A stretch of DNA of 64,000 nucleotides from SIG673 sp045653945 (GTDB taxonomy: Bacteria; Bacillota; Clostridia; Oscillospirales; CAG-272): contig JAZOML010000066.1 of the NCBI GenBank assembly GCA_045653945.1, positions 46,181-110,180 on the forward strand, read 5' to 3'. The notes beneath the pieces were generated by a model that worked only from the letters and a program-made list of their open reading frames with translations, did not search any database and was not told the DNA's origin. The position numbers and the translations under genes are program-made. Shown here piece after piece: positions 26,699 to 35,633 of the stretch (position 1 is its first letter; each line of letters starts with the position of its first letter).

Positions 26699-27663
26699 TG
26701 TATAAATCCTACACAATAGGAGTAAACGATGCGGACCAACGCCTTGATAAATTTCTGACGAAAACCGTCAAGGCGCTACCGCAGTCAATGCTCTATAAAG
26801 CACTCCGTACCAAAAAAATTAAGGTTAATCGCAAAAAAGCCGAGCCAAATCAAAGACTTGCGTTAGGCGACGTGGTTGAGCTGTACTTAAAGGACGATTT
26901 TTTTGCAGGCGATACGCCCGAAAAATCCTTCCGAACACTGAAACCAAGCCTTAATATTGCCTACGAGGACGAGAATATAATAATATGTAATAAACGCCCC
27001 GGACTTATTGTCCACTCCGACGATAACGAGGACGTTAATACCCTGATAAATCATATTCAGGCGTATCTATACCAAAATGGTGTATATAACCCCGATACGG
27101 AAAATAGCTTTGCGCCTGCGCTTTGTAACCGTATAGATAGGAATACGGGCGGACTTGTAATAGCGGCCAAAACGGCGGCGGCTCTTCGCTTTATGAACGA
27201 AAAAATAAAGAACGACGAGCTTACAAAAATGTACGTTTGTGCCGTTCACGGCGTTCCTGAAAAGAAAAAGGATACCCTTTACGGATACCTGATAAAGGAC
27301 GGCGACGCAAACCAAGTTACCGTCTATAAAACCAAGCCAAATGCAAAGGACGTCAAAACCATAATCACCAAATATAAGGTACTTGCGGTAAAGGACGGAA
27401 ACGCACTTTGCGAGGTTGAGCTTGTAACGGGTAGAACGCACCAAATCCGTGCCCATATGGCATCAATCGGACACCCCCTGCTTGGCGACGGCAAATACGG
27501 TGTAAACCGTGAGGATAAGAAAAAGGGCTATAAATTCCAAGCCCTGTATTCCCGTTATATCCGCTTTGATTTTAAAGAGGAAAACGGCGATTTTGAATAC
27601 TTAAACGGCAAAGAAATCCAGATACCGATGCAGGATATTTGGTTTACACACGACTTTTTATAA
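26698..27663 (+). CDS. RluA-family 23S rRNA/tRNA pseudouridine synthase
   Basis: 321 residues. An N-terminal S4 RNA-binding domain (about 12-70, QRLDKFLTKTVKALP) precedes the synthase domain with the catalytic Asp in NRIDRNTGGLVIAAK and the later motif TGRTHQIRAHMASIGHPLLGD. It isomerises uridine in rRNA or tRNA; which site (RluC/RluD/other) cannot be told. The start overlaps the stop of the upstream gene (TGATG), implying translational coupling. Confidence 0.92.
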   Translation: MYKSYTIGVNDADQRLDKFLTKTVKALPQSMLYKALRTKKIKVNRKKAEPNQRLALGDVVELYLKDDFFAGDTPEKSFRTLKPSLNIAYEDENIIICNKRPGLIVHSDDNEDVNTLINHIQAYLYQNGVYNPDTENSFAPALCNRIDRNTGGLVIAAKTAAALRFMNEKIKNDELTKMYVCAVHGVPEKKKDTLYGYLIKDGDANQVTVYKTKPNAKDVKTIITKYKVLAVKDGNALCEVELVTGRTHQIRAHMASIGHPLLGDGKYGVNREDKKKGYKFQALYSRYIRFDFKEENGDFEYLNGKEIQIPMQDIWFTHDFL

Positions 27664-27734
27664 GGGAGAAAACCAAATGAAGCTTGAAGGACTAAAAATT
27701 AAATTCCTTTTGCCTATATAACCCTTTACAACTT

Positions 27735-27766
27735 AAAAAGAAGCGAGAAAAACTCGCTTCTTTTTT
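27735..27766 (+). terminator. Bidirectional terminator between rluA and the HAD gene
   Basis: An 8-bp GC-containing stem GAAGCGAG/CTCGCTTC, extended by A-T pairs, with loop AAAAA, followed by TTTTTT. The 5' A run serves the minus-strand gene. Confidence 0.88.
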
Positions 27767-28544
27767 ACTTTATAAGTTCATAAATCATCTTCGCAACACC
27801 GTCGTTTTTAACGCTATCCGTTATCATACTGCACATTGCTTTAATATCGTCCTTGGCGTTTCCCATAGCGACGGAAAGCGGAGCGTACTGCAGCATTTTG
27901 ACGTCGTTTTCCGAATCCCCAACCGCAACTGTGTCGGCGTGGTCAAGTCCGAGTATTTCCTCGGTTAACTGAATAGCCTTGCCTTTATCAAAGCCTTTCG
28001 GAATTATCTCCCAATAGGTCGGACACCCCATACAGTCGTATCTGTCTGTAAGCTCACTCAAAAACGTCTCGTCCTTATCCGTAAAGGTGTGCAAGGTCAT
28101 CTTGTTGATTTTCGTATTAGCAAAACGACTTAAAATTTCCTCTGCGGACTTTATTTCCTTAAATTCAATGTCGGCAAACGGATGAAATGTTTTTCCAAGA
28201 TAGTAAACAGTGTCAACACCCTCAAAAACAAGGCAGGACTGCATTTTATACTCTTCAAAAAGCCTTGCTATACGGTAAAGCTCGTTTGCTTCAATATAAC
28301 GCTCTAAAATCGGTTTGCCGCCGCACTCAATGTAAGTACCGCAACCGCAACAAATACCGTCAATGCAGTCAAGCTTGGTGAGTGTAGGCGGAAGCGTTAC
28401 GGCAGTGCGCCCTGTATTTAAAAACACACAGCAGCCTTTATTCCTTGCATACCGCAAAGCCTCTATAACCGCATTGGTAGGAACAATTCCCCCGGTTATA
28501 AGTGTGCCGTCAATATCAAAAAAGAAATTATATTTATTGCTCAT
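27765..28544 (-). CDS. Cof-type HAD-superfamily phosphatase
   Basis: 259 residues. HAD motif I is FFDIDGTLI (nucleophile and acid Asp), motif II LNTGRT, motif III the Lys in FDKGKAIQLT, and motif IV VGDSENDVKML. The large C2B-type cap of Cof/YidA proteins is between residues ~85 and 185. Such enzymes hydrolyse sugar phosphates, FMN or PLP; the substrate is not predictable. It is a single gene with its own promoter and terminator. Confidence 0.9.
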   Translation of the reverse strand: MSNKYNFFFDIDGTLITGGIVPTNAVIEALRYARNKGCCVFLNTGRTAVTLPPTLTKLDCIDGICCGCGTYIECGGKPILERYIEANELYRIARLFEEYKMQSCLVFEGVDTVYYLGKTFHPFADIEFKEIKSAEEILSRFANTKINKMTLHTFTDKDETFLSELTDRYDCMGCPTYWEIIPKGFDKGKAIQLTEEILGLDHADTVAVGDSENDVKMLQYAPLSVAMGNAKDDIKAMCSMITDSVKNDGVAKMIYELIK

Positions 28545-28593
28545 TACAAAACCCTGATATATGTTATTATGTCATAAAGTAGATTACTACAAA

Positions 28594-28622
28594 ATTATAC
28601 AACATATAATGTTACGTGTCAA
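28594..28622 (-). promoter_or_regulatory. Promoter of the HAD phosphatase gene
   Basis: On the minus strand TTGACA-N17-TATAAT, both hexamers perfect. Confidence 0.78.
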
Positions 28623-28671
28623 GTGAATTTTGCTAATTATGTTAATTAATAATAAAGAAATAGTGATTTTC

Positions 28672-28700
28672 TTGACAAATGTAGCGTATTGGTGTATAAT
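28672..28700 (+). promoter_or_regulatory. Promoter of the small Cys-rich protein gene
   Basis: TTGACA-N17-TATAAT with perfect hexamers, 30 bases before the ATG. It is divergent from the HAD promoter 50 bases away. Confidence 0.8.
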
Positions 28701-28729
28701 GTTAGGCGCAACGAAAGGTGTTTAAATCA

Positions 28730-28927
28730 ATGAAAAATAATGTAAAAAAACGTGCGTCAAGATGCGAGGATTGTGTTTACTATGATTTTGACGACGATAT
28801 GGACGGATACGTTTGTACTGTAAGCCTTGATGAGGACGAGGCGGTGGATTTTCTTTCGGGCAGAGAAAATAATTGCCCCTATTACCGCTTCTATGACGAG
28901 TACAAAAGTGTCAAAAAACAAAATTAA
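28730..28927 (+). CDS. Small conserved clostridial Cys-rich acidic protein (DUF6472-like)
   Basis: 65 residues. It has four cysteines in the pattern C-x2-C...C...C-P-Y-Y (CEDCVYYDFDD, YVCTVSLDEDE, NCPYYRFYDEYKSV), which suggests a small zinc or iron-sulfur binding fold. The pattern matches a short protein often seen in Clostridia (DUF6472, from memory). AAAGG lies upstream of the ATG at 28730; a GTG four codons earlier overlaps that site. It probably shares its transcript with the next gene. Function unknown. Confidence 0.75.
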   Translation: MKNNVKKRASRCEDCVYYDFDDDMDGYVCTVSLDEDEAVDFLSGRENNCPYYRFYDEYKSVKKQN

Positions 28928-28986
28928 TTAATGTTGCGAATAACAATGATGTATTAGACAAAAAATGTCAAAAGGAAGGTAAAATA

Positions 28987-29694
28987 ATGATTAAGCTCAT
29001 TAACAACTGGATATTTACTCTTGTTGAAGCGGTGCTTTTAGTTGCTTTTACGGTGTTGCTTTTAGTATTTGAGGGAATATTCAATATATTGCTTGGAGTA
29101 GCGCTGATAATCTACTCACTCATATTCGTTTTAACTAAGGTTGTGTCTTATCGAGGAGTAATTCAGCTGATAGCGATAATTGAATTTTTTGCCGTAACGA
29201 TACTTGCTATATTTGTTATCGTAAACCAGGAAATTTTTCCAAAGGGGAACGTTGTAAATACAACTGTTGGTCTTGCAATGTGGCTTCGTGCAACAACCGA
29301 GATACTTCATAGCTATCACGGTCAGGGTGAGGGGAGAGCGGCAAAGCGCCAATTCAATGCCTGGAAGATTTTTGCATACATACTTCTGCTTACAATAGGT
29401 ACGTTCATTGCAACCAATGCCGTTGCAAACGACAGCCTTATCCGTTACCTTATTGCAGGTATTTCTACGGCTGCCTCAATTATTATGATTGTGCTTACTT
29501 ACACCAATTTCCGTGATTCCCGTGATGTGTATGAGTCGGTAGTCGATGTAACTCCCGTTGATGACGGAAAGCTTCTTGATACTGCAAAAAATGACACTGA
29601 GTTTTTAGATAAAAAAAGTAATACTCCTGTTCAGATTGTTGTAGAGCCTACGCCTAAACCAAAAAAGAAAACCGAGAAAAAGAAAACCGAATAA
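28987..29694 (+). CDS. DUF308/HdeD-like integral membrane protein
   Basis: 235 residues. Six hydrophobic segments span about residues 8-185, arranged in pairs as in HdeD-type proteins, then a hydrophilic tail ends in a run of Lys/Thr/Pro/Glu (VEPTPKPKKKTEKKKTE). HdeD in enterobacteria is linked to acid resistance; here the role is unknown. AAGGAAGG precedes the ATG by 8 bases. A terminator follows at once. Confidence 0.7.
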   Translation: MIKLINNWIFTLVEAVLLVAFTVLLLVFEGIFNILLGVALIIYSLIFVLTKVVSYRGVIQLIAIIEFFAVTILAIFVIVNQEIFPKGNVVNTTVGLAMWLRATTEILHSYHGQGEGRAAKRQFNAWKIFAYILLLTIGTFIATNAVANDSLIRYLIAGISTAASIIMIVLTYTNFRDSRDVYESVVDVTPVDDGKLLDTAKNDTEFLDKKSNTPVQIVVEPTPKPKKKTEKKKTE

Positions 29695-29699
29695 ATGAT

Positions 29700-29732
29700 A
29701 ACCGCCCGTAAATAATTCGGGCGGTTTTTTAA
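29700..29732 (+). terminator. Terminator after the DUF308 gene
   Basis: A 9-bp stem AACCGCCCG/CGGGCGGTT with a 9-base loop, then TTTT AATTT. It separates this unit from lon. Confidence 0.87.
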
Positions 29733-29759
29733 TTTATTTTAAATATTTTGCTGAGGTAT

Positions 29760-29788
29760 TTGACAAAACTTTAAACTTATGCTATAAT
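29760..29788 (+). promoter_or_regulatory. Promoter of the lon-led gene run
   Basis: TTGACA-N17-TATAAT with perfect hexamers. It leaves a leader of about 70 bases before the lon ATG. No CIRCE or CtsR-like box is evident. Confidence 0.8.
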
Positions 29789-29866
29789 AATTAAAATATT
29801 ATTTTAATATAGGGTAGTATGCCAATAAGCATAGCTGCCTGAAAGGAATTTAAGCAAAATACTACA

Positions 29867-32197
29867 ATGGAACAAAGCAAAACAACTTTTAAATACCCTG
29901 TAATTCCGCTTGACGGCAAGGTTGCGTTTCCTTCAACCGCAATTAGCCTTGAGCTTAATAGAAAATGTGAGATTAAGGCGTTTGAAAACGCATATAGAAA
30001 AGGCACTAAGGTAGTTCTTATCCCTCAGCTGGATGCTTTTGAGGAAAGCCCTGAGGCGAGCGGATTTCATAGAATAGGCACGGTAGCGCAAATTTCGGAA
30101 TTTGTAAAGAAGTCCGAAAGTAAGGTTAGCGTTCTTTTCGTCGCTACCGAATGTGTTGATATTCATACTGTTATATCCGATGAAAACGGTACCTTCTTTA
30201 AGGCTGTATGCACGCCTAAAAGAAAAATTAGAAGCAACAGAATTGATAGCTCTGCCTACGTTGCCGAGGCAAAAGAGTTCGTTATGAGCTACCTAGACCA
30301 CTTTCAAATTCTTCACCCGATTTCAAACGGATTTATTGAGCAGCTTTCAGCCATAAACGATATGTATACCCTTGCCGATTTTATAGCAGGTAACCTGCTT
30401 GAGGAATATTCCGAAAAGCTTTCAGTATACCTTGAACAAAGACCGAAGGCAAGGCTTGAAAAGGTGCTTGAATACCTCTACGTATTTATCGAGGCACTTG
30501 AAGTCCGAAAGAAGATACACGATAAGGTAAAGAAAAGAGCGGATAGAAACCAAAAGGAATATTATTTAAACGAGCAGCTTCGCGCAATTCGAGAGGAGCT
30601 TGGTGAGGATAGCGATAGCGACAGCGACGAATATAAAAAGCGCATAGCGGAGAGCAATATGCCCGACGAGGTTAAGGAAAAGCTAACCAAGGAGGCAGGC
30701 AAGCTTTACAAAATGCCTATTAACTCCGCTGAATATAACGTTGTATGCAACTATCTTGACGTTTGCCTTGAGCTTCCTTGGGGAGTTCTTGATACCGATA
30801 GAATAGACGTTGCTCTTGCGGAGAAGATTCTTGATAATGACCACTACGGTCTTGAAAAGGTTAAGGAAAGAATTCTTGAATACCTTGCAGTAAGAAAGCT
30901 CACTGATAATGTTAAAAACCAAATTATATGCCTTGTTGGACCTCCCGGCACAGGCAAAACCTCGATAGCTCGTTCTGTTGCCGAGGCAATGGGTAGAAGA
31001 TATGTAAGAGTATCTCTTCGCGGTGTGCGTGATGAGGCTGATATCAGAGGTCATAGAAAGACTTACATCGGCTCAATGCCGGGTAGAATTATAGACGGAA
31101 TTAAAAAGGCGGGAACAACCAACCCTCTTATGCTTCTTGATGAGATTGATAAGCTTACAAGAGATAGCCACGGCGATCCCGCATCGGCACTTATGGAAGT
31201 GCTTGACGGAGAGCAAAATAAGGAATTTCGCGACCACTTCCTTGAAATGCCCTTTGACCTTTCCGAGGTTATGTTTATAGCTACGGCGAATACTCTTGAC
31301 ACGATTCCTCGCCCCCTGCTTGATAGAATGGAGGTAATTGAGCTTAAGAGCTATTCCCCCACTGAAAAGTTGGCAATAGCGAAGAAGTACCTTATTCCAA
31401 AGCAACAAAAGCGGCACGGCTTAACGGCAAAAATGCTCAAAATCAGCGATACCGCCGTTAAAGCAGTCATTTTATCTTATACAATGGAGGCAGGGGTGCG
31501 TAACCTTGAAAGAAAGCTTGGTACTATTTGCCGTAAGGCGGCAAAGAAATTTGCGCTGGACAGTAAGCTTGAGTGCATAAGGATTGCACCTAAGGACCTT
31601 GAAGAATACCTTGGCTCGGTAAAGATAACGCCCGAAAAGATTTCCGAGGAAAACGAAATAGGCGTTGTAAACGGACTTGCATACACCGAGCTTGGCGGTA
31701 CACTTCTTAAGGTCGAGGTCGCTTCAATGCTCGGAACAGGCAAAATTGAGTGCACAGGCTCGCTTGGAGAGGTTATGAAGGAGTCGGCTAAAACGGCAGT
31801 TTCATATATTCGCTCTCACTGTGAGGAGCTCGGAATTGCCAGCGACTTTCATACTAAGAAGGATATACATATCCATTTCCCTGAGGGGGCAGTTCCTAAG
31901 GACGGACCGAGCGCAGGCGTAACTATGGTTACCGCGCTTGTTTCCGAGCTTTCGGGTAAACCCGTAAGACGTGATGTTGCTATGACAGGAGAGGTAACTT
32001 TAAAGGGCAAGGTACTCGCAATCGGCGGACTCAAGGAAAAGACAATGGCAGCATATAACGCAGGTGTAAAAACAGTTTTATTACCAAGTGATAATATCAA
32101 AAATCTTGATGAGGTAGACAAAACCGTAAAGGACAGCATTAGATTTATTCCTTGTAAAACGGTTTCGGACGTGCTTAAAAACGCAATAGTAAGGTAA
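29867..32197 (+). CDS. lon: ATP-dependent protease Lon
   Basis: 776 residues, close to the standard 770-810. The N-terminal substrate domain covers about 1-200, a coiled-coil helical part about 200-290, the AAA+ module carries Walker A GPPGTGKTS and Walker B PLMLLDEIDK, and the S16 domain has the Ser-Lys dyad in KDGPSAGVTM and GGLKEKTMAAY. It degrades misfolded and short-lived regulatory proteins in the cytoplasm. The nearest AAAGGA is about 19 bases upstream of the ATG, which is long, so translation initiation may be weak or the start may differ by a few codons. It heads a co-directional run with engB 5 bases after. Confidence 0.96.
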   Translation: MEQSKTTFKYPVIPLDGKVAFPSTAISLELNRKCEIKAFENAYRKGTKVVLIPQLDAFEESPEASGFHRIGTVAQISEFVKKSESKVSVLFVATECVDIHTVISDENGTFFKAVCTPKRKIRSNRIDSSAYVAEAKEFVMSYLDHFQILHPISNGFIEQLSAINDMYTLADFIAGNLLEEYSEKLSVYLEQRPKARLEKVLEYLYVFIEALEVRKKIHDKVKKRADRNQKEYYLNEQLRAIREELGEDSDSDSDEYKKRIAESNMPDEVKEKLTKEAGKLYKMPINSAEYNVVCNYLDVCLELPWGVLDTDRIDVALAEKILDNDHYGLEKVKERILEYLAVRKLTDNVKNQIICLVGPPGTGKTSIARSVAEAMGRRYVRVSLRGVRDEADIRGHRKTYIGSMPGRIIDGIKKAGTTNPLMLLDEIDKLTRDSHGDPASALMEVLDGEQNKEFRDHFLEMPFDLSEVMFIATANTLDTIPRPLLDRMEVIELKSYSPTEKLAIAKKYLIPKQQKRHGLTAKMLKISDTAVKAVILSYTMEAGVRNLERKLGTICRKAAKKFALDSKLECIRIAPKDLEEYLGSVKITPEKISEENEIGVVNGLAYTELGGTLLKVEVASMLGTGKIECTGSLGEVMKESAKTAVSYIRSHCEELGIASDFHTKKDIHIHFPEGAVPKDGPSAGVTMVTALVSELSGKPVRRDVAMTGEVTLKGKVLAIGGLKEKTMAAYNAGVKTVLLPSDNIKNLDEVDKTVKDSIRFIPCKTVSDVLKNAIVR

Positions 32198-32202
32198 AAA
32201 TT

Positions 32203-32790
32203 ATGATTGTAAAAAATGCAGAGCTTAAAATAACGGCGGGACTGCCAAAACAGTTTCCATACGACGGAAAGTCGCAAATTGCCTTTTCGGGACGCTCAAA
32301 CGTGGGAAAAAGCTCACTTATAAATACCCTTATGGGCAGAAAAAATCTTGCGAGAGTAAGCTCTGCACCGGGTAAAACTATAACGGTAAATTTTTATGAA
32401 ATCAATAAGGAATTTTACCTTGTTGATATGCCAGGATACGGATACGCAAAGCGCAGCCCCGAACAAAAAAAGCAATGGTCGGCTCTAACCGACGGTTACT
32501 ATACTGCCGATGGCTCTCACGGTAGACTTAAGGCGGTGGCACAGCTTATCGACCTTAAGGCGGGTGCAACGGCTGATGATCTGACTATGATGGAGTGGCT
32601 CAGTGAGTCGGGGTACGATTGGTTTATTGTCGCTACAAAGGCGGATAAACTCAATAAGACCGATAGAGCAAAGGCTCTGCAAAAGCTTTCCGATATGGTG
32701 GACGGAGTTGACAAAATTCCATATTCCTCGCTATCGGGCGAGGGTAAAAACGAGGTCTGGAACAGAATTTCCGCCTCGCTTTCCGATTAA
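32203..32790 (+). CDS. engB: Ribosome biogenesis GTPase EngB/YihA (YsxC)
   Basis: 195 residues, standard length. G1 is GRSNVGKSSL, G3 DMPGYGYAK and G4 ATKADK. It helps assemble the 50S subunit. Its place right after lon (5-base gap) is the classic Firmicute lon-ysxC arrangement. Confidence 0.96.
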   Translation: MIVKNAELKITAGLPKQFPYDGKSQIAFSGRSNVGKSSLINTLMGRKNLARVSSAPGKTITVNFYEINKEFYLVDMPGYGYAKRSPEQKKQWSALTDGYYTADGSHGRLKAVAQLIDLKAGATADDLTMMEWLSESGYDWFIVATKADKLNKTDRAKALQKLSDMVDGVDKIPYSSLSGEGKNEVWNRISASLSD

Positions 32791-32808
32791 TTTTCAGAGG
32801 ATAAAACA

Positions 32809-34113
32809 ATGGCAGAATTTGTAATGGATAACTGCTCGGTAAATGAGCAGGGAAATTTAACCCTTGCAGGTGTTGATACAGTGGAGCTTGCAAGAGAATA
32901 CGGCACACCTCTTATGGTGCTTGATGATGCTAAAATAAGAGCAAGAGCAAGACTGTATAGAGATGCTATGCGTAAATACTTTGGCGAAGGCTCAATGCCG
33001 TTTTTCGCATCAAAGGCACTCTCGTATAAGGGAATATACCGTATAATGGCTGAGGAGGGAGTCGGCAGCGATGCCGTTTCCTCAGGCGAAATATATACCG
33101 CAAATGCGGCAGGCTTTGATATATCAAAAATGGTATTTCACGGGAATAATAAGACCGATGCGGATATTGAATACGGGGTAAGCCTTGGTATAGGCAGATT
33201 TGTCGTTGACGGCATAGAGGAGCTTGAAGCTGTAAACGCTATCGCCGCAAGACACGGTATAAAGCAAAAAATCGAAATAAGAATAACCCCGGGAATTGAT
33301 CCCCATACTCATAAGGCAATAGTAACGGGAAGCGTTGACAGTAAATTTGGCAACGCAATAGCAACGGGACAGGCAAAAACTATTGTTGGGAAAGCCCTCT
33401 CACTTGCGAATATCGAGCTTATGGGATACCACTGCCATATCGGTAGTCAGATTTTTGATACTGAGCCGTTTATCGAGGCGGCAAAGACTATGATTAAATT
33501 TACCGCCGATATGAATAGAGAACTTGGCTATATGGCAAAGGAAATCAACCTCGGCGGCGGATTTGGTGTCCGCTACGTAAAGGAACACCCTTATTTTGAC
33601 TACGAGGAAGCTATAAAGACCATAGCAAAGGAAATGAAGCTTCTCGCAACCAAAAACGGTATATCCTTGCCGAATATTTTTATGGAGCCGGGACGCTCAA
33701 TGGTAGCTGACGCAGGTATTACGCTTTATACGGTAGGCTCGGTAAAGTGTATTCCCGATATAAAGAACTACGTATCTATCGACGGCGGTATGGCAGATAA
33801 CCCAAGATATGCGCTTTATCAGTCGCAGTACGAAATAGTCGTTGCTAATAGGGCGGATAAAAAAGCGGACTTCACCTGCTCGGTTGCAGGAAGATGCTGT
33901 GAAAGTGGCGACCTTATAGCAGAGAATATAAAGCTACAAAAAGCGGAAAAGGGAGATACCCTTGCGGTGTTGGTAACGGGTGCGTATAACTACTCAATGG
34001 CATCAAATTATAATAGACTTACTCGTCCCGCAGTGATTATGATTAAGGACGGAAAGCCCTACGTTGCTATTAAGCGAGAGAGCTTCGAGGACCTTACTAA
34101 AAACGAAATCTGA
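32809..34113 (+). CDS. lysA: Diaminopimelate decarboxylase
   Basis: 434 residues. It makes L-lysine from meso-diaminopimelate with PLP, the last step of lysine synthesis. Visible features: the PLP-Lys barrel start FFASKALSYKGIYRIM, HGNNKTDADI, GYHCHIGSQIFD, INLGGGFGVRY, EPGRSMVADAG, and the partner-subunit Cys in GRCCESGDLIAE. An AGAGGA ribosome binding site precedes the ATG. Its stop overlaps the next start (TGATG). Confidence 0.95.
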   Translation: MAEFVMDNCSVNEQGNLTLAGVDTVELAREYGTPLMVLDDAKIRARARLYRDAMRKYFGEGSMPFFASKALSYKGIYRIMAEEGVGSDAVSSGEIYTANAAGFDISKMVFHGNNKTDADIEYGVSLGIGRFVVDGIEELEAVNAIAARHGIKQKIEIRITPGIDPHTHKAIVTGSVDSKFGNAIATGQAKTIVGKALSLANIELMGYHCHIGSQIFDTEPFIEAAKTMIKFTADMNRELGYMAKEINLGGGFGVRYVKEHPYFDYEEAIKTIAKEMKLLATKNGISLPNIFMEPGRSMVADAGITLYTVGSVKCIPDIKNYVSIDGGMADNPRYALYQSQYEIVVANRADKKADFTCSVAGRCCESGDLIAENIKLQKAEKGDTLAVLVTGAYNYSMASNYNRLTRPAVIMIKDGKPYVAIKRESFEDLTKNEI

Positions 34114-34838
34114 TGATATTTCAAATACTACAAAACGGTATGCCGCTCGGTCAAAGCATAATTTTAACGTTGGTTATGCTTGTAACTGTTCTGATTAGCC
34201 TCACACTCCACGAATACGCACACGGACTTGTAAGCTTTATTCAGGGGGACGACACCGCTAAAAGAAACGGCAGACTGTCCTTAAATCCCATTAAGCATAT
34301 AGAACCGCTTGGATTTATTTTAATGCTTTTTTGTGGGTTTGGTTGGGCAAAGGCGGTGCCTGTTAATCCCCGAAAATACGCAAAGCCTAAAAAGGGTATG
34401 GCTATAACCGCACTTGCAGGCCCGCTGACTAATTTTCTTGTTGGAATAACAGCAACAGTTACCTTAACGGTTCTTGCGTGGCTTTGGGCTTCAAACGTAT
34501 ATACGGTAGTTCCGATTTTAAAATATATGTCGGCAAGTGTATACGATACACTGACAAAGGCGCTTTATATAGTGCTCTACTATAACTTTTTACTTGCTGT
34601 ATTCAATATGCTTCCCATACCGCCATTTGACGGTTCTCGCATACTGTTTGCCATACTTCCGACAAAATACTATTTTGGTGTAATGCGCTACGAAAAGCTG
34701 ATATTGCTTGTGGTATTCCTTGCACTTTGGTCGGGGATGCTTACGGTTTTTTTCGAGTTAATCGTTGATGCTATTATAACCGGCGTAAGTGGAACAGTAC
34801 TGCTTTTGCTTGAGATTTTTGCAAAATTATTTGTTTGA
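34113..34838 (+). CDS. Site-2-protease-like M50 membrane metalloprotease
   Basis: 241 residues with about six hydrophobic segments. The zinc site HExxH is in LTLHEYAHGLVSF, and the third ligand is likely in MLPIPPFDGSRILF. It is the short form without PDZ (YwhC/YdiL-like group), distinct from the larger RseP/SpoIVFB types. It would cleave transmembrane substrates, none of which is identifiable here. It overlaps lysA by one base and precedes scpA by 30 bases, an order common in Clostridia. Confidence 0.88.
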   Translation: MIFQILQNGMPLGQSIILTLVMLVTVLISLTLHEYAHGLVSFIQGDDTAKRNGRLSLNPIKHIEPLGFILMLFCGFGWAKAVPVNPRKYAKPKKGMAITALAGPLTNFLVGITATVTLTVLAWLWASNVYTVVPILKYMSASVYDTLTKALYIVLYYNFLLAVFNMLPIPPFDGSRILFAILPTKYYFGVMRYEKLILLVVFLALWSGMLTVFFELIVDAIITGVSGTVLLLLEIFAKLFV

Positions 34839-34868
34839 TTTAATGACCAAAAGGAAATAAAATTTCAA

Positions 34869-35633
34869 ATGGAAAAACTGAATTTTAACGTAATGGACTT
34901 TGAAGGTCCGCTTGATTTGTTGCTTTCTCTTATCAAGAAAAACTCAATGAGTATCTTTGATATACAGATACACGTGCTCTTTAAACAATATATGGAGCAC
35001 CTTGAAATGATGGAACAGCTTGATATGGAGATTGCAGGCGAATTTATAACGGTTGCGGCAGAGCTTATGCTCATAAAAAGCCAGATGCTTCTCCCAAGAA
35101 ATGAGGAAGAAGGACAATCTCGCTTAAAGCAACTGCAAATAGCGGTTATGGAATACGCCAAGGCAAAGAGTGCGGCTGAAAATTTGCGCGAGCGCTTTGC
35201 GGGTAATTCCGGCTCGTTTACAAGAGAACCGCAGGAGCCGGAAAGAGGACTGCCACTTCATTACGAAATCTCGGTGCTTGAAAAAGCCTTCAGACGAATG
35301 CTTGCAAGAAGCAGTATGATGAGGGAAATTCAGCGTCGCCCCGAGCAAGCGCTTGAAAACCTGCTAAAAAATAAGGTAACACCTATACCCGTCAAGGTTA
35401 TAGCTATAATGAGATACCTTTATAAACACGGCGAAACTGACTTTGAAACGATACTTCTAAATAACGAAACGCGCTCTGACCTTATTGCAACCTTTGCGGC
35501 GGTGCTGGAGCTTGTTAAATTTCAAAGAGTTCTTGTCAAGGGAGATGAGGACAACCCCACACTAATACTTAATATGTCGCATAGCATTGGCAGAAAGGAC
35601 GTACCGACGGAGCCGTCGGGTGAGGATAAATGA
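34869..35633 (+). CDS. scpA: Chromosome segregation/condensation protein ScpA (kleisin)
   Basis: 254 residues. The N-terminal SMC-head binding part reads LNFNVMDFEGPLDLLLSLI, and the C-terminal winged-helix part contains VIAIMRYLYKHGETDFETILL. With ScpB and SMC it condenses and segregates the chromosome. Its stop codon overlaps the scpB start (ATGATG), so the two are translationally coupled. Confidence 0.95.
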   Translation: MEKLNFNVMDFEGPLDLLLSLIKKNSMSIFDIQIHVLFKQYMEHLEMMEQLDMEIAGEFITVAAELMLIKSQMLLPRNEEEGQSRLKQLQIAVMEYAKAKSAAENLRERFAGNSGSFTREPQEPERGLPLHYEISVLEKAFRRMLARSSMMREIQRRPEQALENLLKNKVTPIPVKVIAIMRYLYKHGETDFETILLNNETRSDLIATFAAVLELVKFQRVLVKGDEDNPTLILNMSHSIGRKDVPTEPSGEDK

